Source: Bacillota bacterium
Lineage (GTDB): Bacteria > Bacillota > Limnochordia > Darwinibacteriales > Darwinibacteriaceae
Assembly (NCBI GenBank): GCA_012521295.1
Contig: JAAYMS010000116.1
Location: 1 to 39,412 of the forward strand
Direction of reading: 5' to 3'
DNA: 39,412 nt
The notes under the pieces are model-generated. The model was not told the origin of the DNA. It saw only the letters and a list, made by a program, of their open reading frames with translations, and ran no database searches. The translations under genes and the position numbers were made by a program. Below are positions 30,351 through 38,048 of this stretch, one piece after another. Numbering within the stretch: the stretch's first letter is position 1; the number at the start of each line of letters is the position of its first letter.

Positions 30351-31738
30351 GAAAGAGCTTACCTATATTAGTCCTCTTGATCGTTCTTGCCAGCTTTTCC
30401 GCACACGCTAACGGAAGCATAATGGATCAGTTCGAGCGCAGTGTTGGTGCTGGGGCAGTAGCTGATTTGGTCAAGGCGTATGGTGGTGAGTACCATCTGC
30501 CTGTGTGGGAGAAGCAGTGGGTGGATGCGGTATTCGAACGGCTTGTTCAGGTTACCGCCCGCAAAGATGTTCTTACTTATTCGTTGACCGTACTCAACTC
30601 GATGGAAGCGAATGCGTTTGCGCTTCCGGGAGGATTTATATTTATCACACGCGGCCTTCTGCGGGAACTGCAGGGTGATTCGCACCGGCTGGCAGCAGTG
30701 CTTGGTCATGAGCTCGCTCATGTTGAACTAAAGCACGGAATTAACACAGTGCTTAGGCACCTTGGCTTGACCGTCTTGGTGGAAATGGGGATGTTCTGGC
30801 TTGATGTGGCTAGTTCTGAAGTGGTACGAATGGCCAGTGCCACAGTGCTTCAGCTCATCCGCCTAGGGTGGGGGCGTGATGCTGAGTTCGAAGCAGATCT
30901 CTTGGGACAAGAATTGGCGTACGCAGCAGGATTTGATCCAGCCGGTGCCGTAATGTTAATGGACTATCTAATATCCATTGAATCTGATGATCATTCTGTC
31001 AGCATTTTCAGCACTCATCCAGCCAGTGCCGAGCGCCGCAGCCGTATGGCTGGGAGGGTAGGTCAATTTTGGAGTAAACCAGTGAAAAATACGGAAAACC
31101 TGCCGATGAAAGTAGCTGGGAACGGCAGGAATTCCGATCCGAATCCTCGAATGGATTTTATGGGTAGATTCGTAGTAGAATTAGTCTCTGGTGCTAATGG
31201 GAGTTTACTGAAAGTTTATGATAAGCAGCTCAATCAGGAATTGAACTGGCTTCCTGACAAGAATGTTCTGGAGGCAGAATGGTCCCCTGACGGACGGTAT
31301 TTGGCAGTAGTTGTGGAGGATATGGGGAGGCAGAGCATCCTGCTGTTGGACCGTTATGGCCGAATTGCCCATGATTGGCGGCAGTTTCAGGGTGCACGGG
31401 CGTCTACCCTGAGGTGGGATCCCTCAGGCAAACGTTTGGCCTACGTGTTGAATGATGGGGGAAACATCAAGCTCATCGTGGGCTACGTCCCAGATCGAGT
31501 GGATGTACCTCTTGCTCTTGGGGCGACCATCACAGATCTTGTTTGGAGCGATGACGGAGATGAACTGTACTTTTTCGACGGGCGAGATTGGTTCGAAATA
31601 CATGGGCCCAGTCAAGAGCCTGTTGTGATTGTAAATCCTGTCCCACGAGTGGTAGAACGGCGCTCCTTTTTTTCTCCCACTGTTGAGCGAGACGGGAACA
31701 CAATTCGACTGACAAGACCCCAGCTGACTATTCCCTAA
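30332..31738 (+). CDS. Secreted M48-family zinc metalloprotease with beta-propeller-like C-terminus
   Basis: A 468-residue exported protease. The signal segment is KSLPILVLLIVLASFSAHA. The zinc site is H126-E-L-A-H130 (LGHELAHVELKH) with the third ligand near Glu185 (GRDAEFEADLLG), and NAFALPGGFIFITRGLL is typical of M48 BepA/Oma1-like proteases. From about 270 the sequence changes to short repeats such as AEWSPDGRYLAVVVED, LRWDPSGKRLAYVLND and LVWSDDGDELYFFD, a TolB/WD40-like propeller in at least three blades. BepA-type M48 enzymes act in envelope protein quality control; here a propeller replaces the usual TPR tail. It overlaps the upstream secreted-protein gene; the start at ATG 30332 has only a weak ribosome site. 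Confidence 0.88.
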   Translation: MAVVDLRKSLPILVLLIVLASFSAHANGSIMDQFERSVGAGAVADLVKAYGGEYHLPVWEKQWVDAVFERLVQVTARKDVLTYSLTVLNSMEANAFALPGGFIFITRGLLRELQGDSHRLAAVLGHELAHVELKHGINTVLRHLGLTVLVEMGMFWLDVASSEVVRMASATVLQLIRLGWGRDAEFEADLLGQELAYAAGFDPAGAVMLMDYLISIESDDHSVSIFSTHPASAERRSRMAGRVGQFWSKPVKNTENLPMKVAGNGRNSDPNPRMDFMGRFVVELVSGANGSLLKVYDKQLNQELNWLPDKNVLEAEWSPDGRYLAVVVEDMGRQSILLLDRYGRIAHDWRQFQGARASTLRWDPSGKRLAYVLNDGGNIKLIVGYVPDRVDVPLALGATITDLVWSDDGDELYFFDGRDWFEIHGPSQEPVVIVNPVPRVVERRSFFSPTVERDGNTIRLTRPQLTIP

Positions 31739-31758
31739 TTCGTCATTGGAGGCTGTTT

Positions 31759-32709
31759 ATGAAGCTGTTGCTTGCATGGCCGCAGCTGAATGAGGCTCAT
31801 GTAGAGACGATTCAGCAAGAAACAGGTGCGGTGCTTCTCCGACCGGCAGACAAAGATGAACTGCCTGAACTTGTGGAACATGCAGAGGTGATCTTTGGGT
31901 ATATCAAGCCAGAACTCCTCATCCGGGCGGTTCGCTGCCGATGGATGCAGATACCGTTCGCCGGCGTTGAAAAAGTCCTGGCGGTACCCTGGGGTAATCC
32001 CGACATGTTCCTCACTAACGGCAGCGGTATTTTTGGGCCTAATATCGCTGAGCATGTGATTGGAATGATGCTTGCCTTCAACCGGGGGCTGCACATTGCT
32101 CGCGATTACCAGCATAAGCGCCAGTGGCGTTGGGATGAGCCCTACCCATTCCGTGAGCTTACCGATTCAGTTGTCGGAATTCTAGGTTTTGGGGATATCG
32201 GGCAGCATGTGGCGCAGCGGTTGGCTGCTTTTGGCTGTAGGATCATCGGTTTTCGGACGCAGCCCAGGGGAGATGAGCAATACGTTGAAGCGGTATATCG
32301 GTTGGACGAGGTTGACAATCATCTCGATAAGCTGGACTATGTCGTCTGTGCGCTGCCCCACACCAATAAGACCGTTGGTTTCTTGAATCGTGCAAGGTTA
32401 GCGAAGATGCCGAAGCATGCGGTAGTCATCAATGTTGGGCGCGGGTCTCTTATCCCAGAAGAAGATCTTTACGAAGCCCTATCTCAAGGCGTTATTGCAG
32501 GAGCTGGTTTGGACGTTCTGCCAGAAGAACCGCTGCCTGCTGACAGCAGGCTTTGGGATCTGCCTAATCTCATCCTTTCGCCGCACAACAGTGGCTATAC
32601 GCCGTACCATGCGGATCGTGCGCTGGAGATTTTCTTGGACAATTGGCAGAGCTTTATTAGGGTGGGTAGACCGCACCGCAACGTTATCGATCCTGAAAAA
32701 TGGTACTAA
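31759..32709 (+). CDS. D-2-hydroxyacid dehydrogenase family protein
   Basis: A 316-residue NAD(P)-dependent oxidoreductase. The nucleotide-binding G-x-G-x-x-G is GFGDIGQHVAQRL. The catalytic triad is in place: Arg in VINVGRGSLI, Glu in LDVLPEEPLP and His in LSPHNSGYT. The substrate-binding N-terminal domain is short (about 95 residues), and the N-terminus (MKLLLAWPQLNEAHV...) resembles the glyoxylate/hydroxypyruvate reductase-like group rather than SerA, with no ACT domain. ATG 31759 follows GGAGG. It starts 20 bases after the protease stop, possibly on the same transcript, without an obvious functional link. Confidence 0.92.
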   Translation: MKLLLAWPQLNEAHVETIQQETGAVLLRPADKDELPELVEHAEVIFGYIKPELLIRAVRCRWMQIPFAGVEKVLAVPWGNPDMFLTNGSGIFGPNIAEHVIGMMLAFNRGLHIARDYQHKRQWRWDEPYPFRELTDSVVGILGFGDIGQHVAQRLAAFGCRIIGFRTQPRGDEQYVEAVYRLDEVDNHLDKLDYVVCALPHTNKTVGFLNRARLAKMPKHAVVINVGRGSLIPEEDLYEALSQGVIAGAGLDVLPEEPLPADSRLWDLPNLILSPHNSGYTPYHADRALEIFLDNWQSFIRVGRPHRNVIDPEKWY

Positions 32710-32731
32710 AAAAGCCCTGCTTCTGCAGGGC
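32708..32731 (-). terminator. Intrinsic terminator of the FmdB-like gene
   Basis: On the minus strand the sequence reads GCCCTGC-AGAA-GCAGGGC followed by TTTTTTA: a 7-base GC stem, tetraloop and six-T tract, 12 bases after the FmdB-like stop. On the plus strand it lies right at the end of the hydroxyacid dehydrogenase gene but lacks a T-tract there. Confidence 0.85.
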
Positions 32732-32743
32732 CCATGTTCATGT

Positions 32744-32974
32744 TTATGAGGCGCAGTCTTTGCTGCACTCACCGTTTTGGCAAGACGGTGTATCCGCTTT
32801 GCGGCTGTCGTTAATGTAGAATCCAGATCCCTTAAAGATGATGCCAACGTTCTTGCTGATCAATCGCTGTACTGTACTTCCACATGTAGGACAGACAGAT
32901 ATAGGGTCGTCCTTTATGCTTTGCTCTAGTTCAAACTGGCCACATTTCTCACACCGATAATCATATCTCGGCAT
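32744..32974 (-). CDS. FmdB-family zinc-ribbon protein
   Basis: A 76-residue protein of the FmdB/CxxC-CxxC-SSSS family: MPRYDYRCEKCGQFELEQSI, with Cys8-x2-Cys11 and Cys28-x2-Cys31 forming a zinc ribbon, then the typical GIIFKGSGFYINDSR. The tail CQNGECSKDC carries extra cysteines. FmdB was named as a putative regulator of formamidase genes in Methylophilus, but in most bacteria its role is not established. ATG 32974 follows AGGAGGGACG. It is a one-gene unit with its own terminator and a promoter interlocked with that of the LolA-like gene. Confidence 0.92.
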   Translation of the reverse strand: MPRYDYRCEKCGQFELEQSIKDDPISVCPTCGSTVQRLISKNVGIIFKGSGFYINDSRKADTPSCQNGECSKDCAS

Positions 32975-32993
32975 CTGGCGTCCCTCCTAATTA

Positions 32994-33021
32994 TTGACAT
33001 TTCTAGGGACTATTCTATACT
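32994..33021 (+). promoter_or_regulatory. Sigma-A-type promoter of the LolA-like/barrel operon
   Basis: TTGACA (32994-32999), a 16-base spacer and TATACT (33016-33021) form a near-consensus promoter; the start would be near 33028, giving a leader of about 58 bases to ATG 33086. Its -10 overlaps the -10 of the opposite promoter. Confidence 0.75.
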
Positions 33022-33040
33022 GTGCTCTGTACGAGTGCAA
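33012..33040 (-). promoter_or_regulatory. Sigma-A-type promoter of the FmdB-like gene
   Basis: On the minus strand TTGCAC (33040-33035), a 17-base spacer and TAGAAT (33017-33012) match the consensus well. It faces left toward FmdB, with a start near 33005 and a leader of about 30 bases. Two bases are shared with the -10 of the rightward promoter, so the two cannot be occupied together. Confidence 0.65.
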
Positions 33041-33085
33041 GGGTGTTTATACGTATTTAACTAATGGCAAGGGGAGCAGTTAATC

Positions 33086-33895
33086 ATGGCAAACGGAAAG
33101 TTGAAGTCTTTACACATTCTTTTTACCGCACTAATTCTATGCATAACTCTTCAAGGTTTGTCAGCTCCTGTGTTGGCAGGGGAAGAAGCATCACCAGCAA
33201 ACATTACGATCAAGCTGCCAGAACTGCAGCTTAGTCAGGAACTTGAAGAAGAGGTTTCTCATCTCAGCGTCGAGTCAGTTCTTGATCAGGTACAGATGGA
33301 CGAGTCGGCTGCTGAAGTCGTTCTCCGGATCAATGAGGCGATTGCCGGCCTCACTGATATCGAAGCAGATGTGAAGTTTACTGAGGTGCGCGGCGAACGT
33401 CAGGAGGTCGTTACACTCCGGTTCATAGCTAGTTTAGTGCATAAAATGGTTCGCATGGAGTTTAACTCTCCCAGCGCCTTAAGGGGCCAGGTCTATGTTG
33501 CGGATCGTGCAGCTATGGAAGTCCGAATGTACACGCCTGTAAACAACCATATCATGATCCAGAAGATTGAAGATTTAGGGAATCAGGCAGCAGGTGCACT
33601 CAACCTATCTGATCTCGACCTCGAAGATTTGTTTGATTTTACTCGCTATCAGGTAGAAGTCAGCAGTGTATCTGAGGAAGATGGAATTACAACCTATGAA
33701 CTCAAAGTTTCGGGCTTTGATGAACAGGTGCAGGTTGTTGAGGTAAGAAACGATACCTTTATTCCTCATGCGATACGTGAGTACGAGGGTGATGTCCTAA
33801 TTCGGACTCTTACCTTCGAGAATGTCATTACTGACCAAGGTTTGTCTGCAGAAACCATTGCAAAATTGCCTGCGGTGAAAGAAATGCGATTGTAG
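33086..33895 (+). CDS. Secreted LolA-fold protein (outer-membrane lipoprotein-sorting-like)
   Basis: A 269-residue exported protein. The signal peptide is at about 1-31 (LHILFTALILCITLQGLSAPVLA, cleavage near GEE). A short acidic coiled region (LQLSQELEEEVSHLSVESVLDQV) follows. Then comes a LolA/LolB-like half-barrel: SAAEVVLRINEAIAGLTDIEADVKFTEVRGERQEVVTLRFIASLVHKMVRMEF, ... YELKVSGFDEQVQVVEVRNDTFIPHAIREYEGDVLIRTLTFENV. LolA ferries lipoproteins across the periplasm. LolA-fold relatives in Gram-positives (e.g. GerS, sporulation YdcC-like) have other roles, so the function is not fixed. ATG 33086 follows AAGGGGAG. It is 15 bases upstream of a probable beta-barrel gene, which favours an envelope role. 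Confidence 0.8.
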   Translation: MANGKLKSLHILFTALILCITLQGLSAPVLAGEEASPANITIKLPELQLSQELEEEVSHLSVESVLDQVQMDESAAEVVLRINEAIAGLTDIEADVKFTEVRGERQEVVTLRFIASLVHKMVRMEFNSPSALRGQVYVADRAAMEVRMYTPVNNHIMIQKIEDLGNQAAGALNLSDLDLEDLFDFTRYQVEVSSVSEEDGITTYELKVSGFDEQVQVVEVRNDTFIPHAIREYEGDVLIRTLTFENVITDQGLSAETIAKLPAVKEMRL

Positions 33896-33910
33896 GGGGA
33901 GCTTTTTGAG

Positions 33911-34615
33911 ATGTCTTGGCGCGGTTTGCTCAAGCTCATAATCTTACTTATATGTTTGACCCAGTTTGGCGCAGTTGCCTGCGCGGCGGAGCTTAAGGGT
34001 GAACTGCTCTTTGGATACGGCGCCAGTGGGTGGCAGGCAGGGCTGGGTTTGACCCAAGAGACAGTCAAGACCATTGGGTTCTTTGGGTACGAAAAAACTG
34101 GCATCGTAGGGTTTTTGTCTCACGACATTGTCGATGTTGAATCGTTTTCAAGCTGGATAGGTGGGCATAAGCAAGTGAGCGTAGGCAATGTCGGGTACAC
34201 CTTAGAGGTGTTTGTTGCAAACACTCAGCGGCCAATTCTATCGACGTTCCTAGATAATGTAGATCCCCATGTTGGTGCCTATGGGGAGTATAACCGGATG
34301 TATGGTGAATACGGCCATGGCCTGAGCGGTTCAGCACATCTGTATGTTAACGACGAAGGTGGACTAGATTACACCATTCAGCCCTTTTTGCAGTTGCGAC
34401 GGGGTGGCACATGGCGCCTGTCTGCTCACCTCGGTACCAATTTCGGAGTTGGTCTGTCGTATCTAGAGCCAAGCGAAACTCTTAAGCTCGATTTGTCCTA
34501 CGGCGAAGCAGGATTCAGTGCTTATGGGCTTGTTGATGTACCGAACGAACCCATGTCCATCGGAGCAGGTTGGAACGGAAATCAATTGCAGGGATTTATA
34601 CGGTATCATTTTTAG
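33911..34615 (+). CDS. Probable small outer-membrane beta-barrel protein, unknown function
   Basis: No family recognised. The 234 residues begin with a signal peptide (LLKLIILLICLTQFGAVACA, cleavage near AEL). No hydrophobic helix follows; instead there are alternating, aromatic- and glycine-rich strands with short polar turns: LKGELLFGYGASGWQAGLGLTQETV, GYTLEVFVANTQ, TWRLSAHLGTNFGVGLSYLEPSETLKLDLSYGEAGFSAYGLVDV. The last residues QGFIRYHF carry hydrophobic/aromatic residues at -5, -3 and a terminal Phe, the classic BAM beta-signal. This supports insertion in an outer membrane. ATG 33911 follows GGGGGAG at nine bases. A possible terminator hairpin sits 15 bases after the stop, so the LolA-like gene and this one form a two-gene unit. 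Confidence 0.72.
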   Translation: MSWRGLLKLIILLICLTQFGAVACAAELKGELLFGYGASGWQAGLGLTQETVKTIGFFGYEKTGIVGFLSHDIVDVESFSSWIGGHKQVSVGNVGYTLEVFVANTQRPILSTFLDNVDPHVGAYGEYNRMYGEYGHGLSGSAHLYVNDEGGLDYTIQPFLQLRRGGTWRLSAHLGTNFGVGLSYLEPSETLKLDLSYGEAGFSAYGLVDVPNEPMSIGAGWNGNQLQGFIRYHF

Positions 34616-34630
34616 ATATGATCTTTTCTG

Positions 34631-34660
34631 GAGAAACGAAGGATACAGCCTTCGTTTCTC
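34631..34660 (+). terminator. Long hairpin after the barrel gene, before trmL
   Basis: GAGAAACGAAGG and CCTTCGTTTCTC form a perfect 12-base stem with a 6-base loop, 15 bases after the barrel stop and 29 bases before the trmL ATG. The following GCGTGTTTTG is only a modest T-tract, so termination may be partial, letting some transcription run into trmL. Confidence 0.6.
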
Positions 34661-34689
34661 GCGTGTTTTGCTGGATAAGAGGTGTAGCC

Positions 34690-35145
34690 ATGAACGTAGT
34701 CCTATTTGAACCGGAAATTGCCGCTAATGCTGGCAATGTTGCGCGTCTGTGTGCAGCTACCGGCGCGGCCTTACATCTGATTCGCCCTCTTGGTTTCTTT
34801 TTGCATGATAAGCATCTGCGCAGAGCGGGCCTGGATTATTGGGAATACGTAGATCTCAAGGTGCATGATTCTTGGGACGACTTCATGACTGCCATCGACG
34901 GCAAGGGGGCCATCTACTTAGTTGAAACGGGAGGTGACCAGATTTACACTGAACCGACCTATGGGCCCGATGACTATTTCGTCTTTGGTAGTGAGACCAG
35001 CGGCCTGCCAGAAGGCCTTCTGAAGCAATGGCAGCAGAGTATCATAACCATCCCCCAGAAAAATGTGCGTTCACTAAACCTAGCCAACACTGTTGCAATC
35101 GTTGTGTATGAGGCGTGGCGGCAGTTAGGCTTTGGGGAAGGATAA
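34690..35145 (+). CDS. trmL: tRNA (cytidine/uridine-34-2'-O)-methyltransferase TrmL
   Basis: SPOUT-class RNA methyltransferase of 151 residues, the usual TrmL size, which 2'-O-methylates the wobble nucleotide of certain leucine tRNAs. The opening MNVVLFEPEIAANAGNVARLCAATGAALHLIRPLGF is diagnostic, and the trefoil-knot SAM site is FGSETSGLPEGLL followed by IPQKNVRSLNLANTVAIVVYEAWRQL. ATG 34690 follows AGAGGTG; the track's extra 40 residues lie in the hairpin leader and are rejected. It stands alone between the barrel operon and rnf. Confidence 0.95.
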   Translation: MNVVLFEPEIAANAGNVARLCAATGAALHLIRPLGFFLHDKHLRRAGLDYWEYVDLKVHDSWDDFMTAIDGKGAIYLVETGGDQIYTEPTYGPDDYFVFGSETSGLPEGLLKQWQQSIITIPQKNVRSLNLANTVAIVVYEAWRQLGFGEG

Positions 35146-35212
35146 TTTGATATTGTACCGAATTACTATTTGGTGTGCCTAAAGACATCTTGGGTGTGAG
35201 GTGAAAGGATTC

Positions 35213-36529
35213 ATGTCAGTTAAAACGTTTTTCGGAGGAATCCATCCGAATTACGCAAAAGAACTAACCGCTGCAAGTCCCATTGAGGTTTTGTCAGCAC
35301 CCGAGACAGTTGTTGTTCCTATGCTGCAGCATATTGGAGCTCCCGCTGTCCCGACTGTAAAGAAGGGAGACAAGGTCCTAGCCGGACAAGTTATAGGAGA
35401 GGCTCCCCAGCCTATCAGTGCTCCGGTACATGCTCCCATATCCGGAACCGTTGTGGCAGTCACTGATCGGCCACACATCAATGGCCGGTCAGTGCTTTCT
35501 GTTATCATTGAGAACGATGGCCAGAATGAGTGGGTCGAATTGGATACCCATCCTGATCCGGTCCAGCTTGACCGTGAGGTAATCTTGAGCAAGATCCGGG
35601 CAGCTGGCATTGTCGGTATGGGTGGAGCCGGTTTTCCAACAGCGGCCAAGCTAACTCCGCCGAAGGACGCCACTATTGATTATCTGATTCTAAACGGTGC
35701 GGAGTGTGAGCCATACCTAACCGCGGATCATCGCTTAATGTTGGAATACGCCGAGGACGTGATCTTAGGCGCCAAGCTGATGGCAAAGGTCTGCGGAGCT
35801 AAGAAGATTATTATCGGTATCGAAGATAACAAGATGGACGCTGTTGCAGAGCTTCAGAAGTTTTCTGGCGCGATTGAGATTGCACTCCTCGACACAAAGT
35901 ATCCACAGGGTGGAGAAAAACAGCTGATTAAAGCGATTACTGGTCGAGAAGTCCCTTCCAACGGACTGCCTTTCCAGGCAGGCGTAGTCGTCCAGAACGT
36001 TGCCACCGCTGTGGCTGTCGCTCAGGCTGTCCGAGATGGTAAACCGTTGGTTGAGCGGATTGTAACCGTCACAGGGCCTGTTATAAACGAGCCCCGTAAC
36101 TTCTTGGTTCCCATAGGCACACCTTTGCAGAACATTGTAGAGGCAGCAGGAGGCTTTACAGAAGAGCCAGGTAAGGTCATCGTGGGCGGCCCGATGATGG
36201 GCATGGCTCAGGTTGGTCTTGAGGCCCCAATTGTTAAGACTTCTAATGGTATTCTGGCGCTTTCAAAGGCTGAGAGTCACGAGCCTAATGTAATGCCCTG
36301 TATTAAGTGCGCCCGCTGCGTCGACGTATGCCCGGTCTATTTGCTTCCGCTTAGGCTAGAGGCCTTCGGTATGAATGAGATGTGGGATGAAGCGAAGGCG
36401 TATGGTGCAATGGACTGCATTGAGTGTGGCTGCTGTACCTACATCTGCCCATCGAAGCGGCCTTTACTGCAGTACATTCGCGTTGCAAAGAACCAGATTG
36501 TGGCAGCAAGCCGCAAGAAATCGAGCTAA
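35213..36529 (+). CDS. rnfC: Rnf complex subunit RnfC (Fe-S, NADH-interacting)
   Basis: Peripheral Fe-S subunit of the Rnf complex, which couples ferredoxin oxidation and NAD+ reduction to Na+ or H+ export. It has 438 residues. The N-terminal barrel-sandwich region starts TFFGGIHPNYAKELT. The NADH/flavin-binding core shows GIVGMGGAGFPTAAKLTPP and LNGAECEPYLTADHRLM. Two 4Fe-4S motifs follow: C363-x2-C366-x2-C369-x3-C373 and C402-x2-C405-x2-C408-x3-C412. I choose ATG 35213 over GTG 35201 because GAGGTGA is eight bases upstream. First gene of the operon, order C-D-G-E-A-B. Confidence 0.96.
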   Translation: MSVKTFFGGIHPNYAKELTAASPIEVLSAPETVVVPMLQHIGAPAVPTVKKGDKVLAGQVIGEAPQPISAPVHAPISGTVVAVTDRPHINGRSVLSVIIENDGQNEWVELDTHPDPVQLDREVILSKIRAAGIVGMGGAGFPTAAKLTPPKDATIDYLILNGAECEPYLTADHRLMLEYAEDVILGAKLMAKVCGAKKIIIGIEDNKMDAVAELQKFSGAIEIALLDTKYPQGGEKQLIKAITGREVPSNGLPFQAGVVVQNVATAVAVAQAVRDGKPLVERIVTVTGPVINEPRNFLVPIGTPLQNIVEAAGGFTEEPGKVIVGGPMMGMAQVGLEAPIVKTSNGILALSKAESHEPNVMPCIKCARCVDVCPVYLLPLRLEAFGMNEMWDEAKAYGAMDCIECGCCTYICPSKRPLLQYIRVAKNQIVAASRKKSS

Positions 36530-36542
36530 GGGAGGGTGGGTC

Positions 36543-37460
36543 ATGGAAAACTTACGATTAATTGTTACACCAAGTCCGCATGTGCGGGACAAAGACACAA
36601 CCCCGAACATCATGTTCGCAGTCTTGATATCTCTCATTCCAGTAGCTGCAGCTTCGCTGTACTTCTTTGGGTTCAATGCCCTGCGGCTGATCCTCCTGGG
36701 AGGTGCGGCTGCAGTTGCCACCGAAGCGATCTTCCAAAAAGTACGCGGGCGTCAGATCACCATTAGCGACGGCAGTGCGTTGGTGACAGGTGTTTTGCTG
36801 GCTCTAAGTGTTCCGCCAACGCTTCCCAGCTGGATGATTATCGTCGGTTCAGTGGTAGCTATCGCCATTGGCAAACAGGTCTTTGGCGGCCTGGGTCACA
36901 ACATCTTTAACCCGGCACTCGTAGGGCGAGCATTCTTGGTTGCTTCGTTTGCCCAACCCATGACCACCTGGACTGGCCCCTTCGACACAGTTACGCGGGC
37001 TACTCCTCTGGTTGTTGGCGCTGCGCGCAGCAGCTTGCCAGATCTTTTCTTCGGATCTGTGCCAGGTTCGTTAGGTGAAACCTCTGTCTTGGCCATTCTT
37101 CTTGGTGGCATCTATCTGTTCTATAAGGGAATTATTGATTACCGCATTACCTTGGGAGTTCTAGGTTCTGCAGCGGTGATGAGTTTCCTGACAGGAGCCA
37201 ACCCAGTGTTCGAACTGTTTTCTGGCAGCCTTCTGTTTGCGGCAGTGTTTATGGCAACAGATATGGTTACCTCGCCATATACACCCAAGGGAAGATGGAT
37301 ATTTGGTATTGGCGTAGGCTTTTTGATCATGTTGATCAGAACATGGGGCAGTTTGCCTGAAGGTGTTACCTATGCAATTCTTATTATGAACGCAGTCACA
37401 CCGCTCATTAACCGGTGGACTCGCCCGCGCATCTATGGTCAGGGGGTGCATAAGAGTTGA
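36543..37460 (+). CDS. rnfD: Rnf complex subunit RnfD
   Basis: Integral membrane subunit of 305 residues with covalently bound FMN. The N-terminus LIVTPSPHVRDKDTTPNIMFAVLISLIPV is diagnostic, and the FMN-attachment Thr lies in PFDTVTRATPLVV. Further helices include GKQVFGGLGHNIFNPALVGRAFLVASF and FMATDMVTSPYTPKGRWIFG, shared with NqrB. ATG 36543 follows GGGAGGGTGGGT; the longer start in the track lies within rnfC. Its stop overlaps the TTG start of rnfG. Confidence 0.96.
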   Translation: MENLRLIVTPSPHVRDKDTTPNIMFAVLISLIPVAAASLYFFGFNALRLILLGGAAAVATEAIFQKVRGRQITISDGSALVTGVLLALSVPPTLPSWMIIVGSVVAIAIGKQVFGGLGHNIFNPALVGRAFLVASFAQPMTTWTGPFDTVTRATPLVVGAARSSLPDLFFGSVPGSLGETSVLAILLGGIYLFYKGIIDYRITLGVLGSAAVMSFLTGANPVFELFSGSLLFAAVFMATDMVTSPYTPKGRWIFGIGVGFLIMLIRTWGSLPEGVTYAILIMNAVTPLINRWTRPRIYGQGVHKS

Positions 37461-38047
37461 ATGAATCTGTACGCATGATAGTGGTGCTGACAGTGATCGC
37501 CATGGTGTCTGGCGGTCTGTTGGCCTGGGTTAATGATTGGACCGGTGCAATCATCTCTGAAAACCAACTCCAGGCGATGATGGCATCGATTCAGGAAGTG
37601 CTGCCTACCGCCACTAGAGTTGAAATCCTCAGCAGCAGCCCAAGCACCCTGGTTGAAGAAGATCCTGACCAGGCCCGTGAGGTAGAACAGGCCACTACAG
37701 AAATGTTTATTGGCTTTGACGACAACGATCGTCCCGTGGGCTATGCCTTCGTTGGAGAGGGGCCTGGATATGGTGGTGCTGTACGGGTTCTGGTTGGTGT
37801 AGATGGCGCTAGTGGTAAGATTCTAGGAATATCAATCGTCAGCCACGCAGAGACCCCAGGTCTCGGTTCACGGATTGAGGAAGAGAGTTTCCGCAGTCAG
37901 TTTGTCGGTAAAACTCTCAATGATCCCATCGCACTGGGACGTGACATTGACGCTTTGACTGGTGCTACCGTATCTAGCAGAGCTGTCGTTCAAGCAGTGC
38001 GCACTGGTTTTGAAGATGCCTCAATTGCTTACGAAAGGAGTAGGTAA
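37457..38047 (+). CDS. rnfG: Rnf complex subunit RnfG
   Basis: Flavoprotein subunit of 196 residues with one N-terminal helix (MIVVLTVIAMVSGGLLAWV) and an extracytoplasmic FMN-binding domain. The covalent flavin motif is LTGATVSSRAV with Thr171. GYGGAVRVLVGVDGASGKILGISIVSHAETPGLGSRI is the family core. TTG 37457 is eight bases after GGGGGTG and overlaps the rnfD stop (TTGA), so translation is coupled. A low-complexity acidic stretch (VEEDPDQAREVEQ) lies between helix and domain. Confidence 0.95.
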   Translation: MNESVRMIVVLTVIAMVSGGLLAWVNDWTGAIISENQLQAMMASIQEVLPTATRVEILSSSPSTLVEEDPDQAREVEQATTEMFIGFDDNDRPVGYAFVGEGPGYGGAVRVLVGVDGASGKILGISIVSHAETPGLGSRIEEESFRSQFVGKTLNDPIALGRDIDALTGATVSSRAVVQAVRTGFEDASIAYERSR

Positions 38048-38048
38048 G

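Noticed and set aside
34570-34689. N-terminal extension of the TrmL ORF
   Set aside because: It runs through the end of the barrel gene and the hairpin; TrmL proteins begin exactly at ATG 34690.
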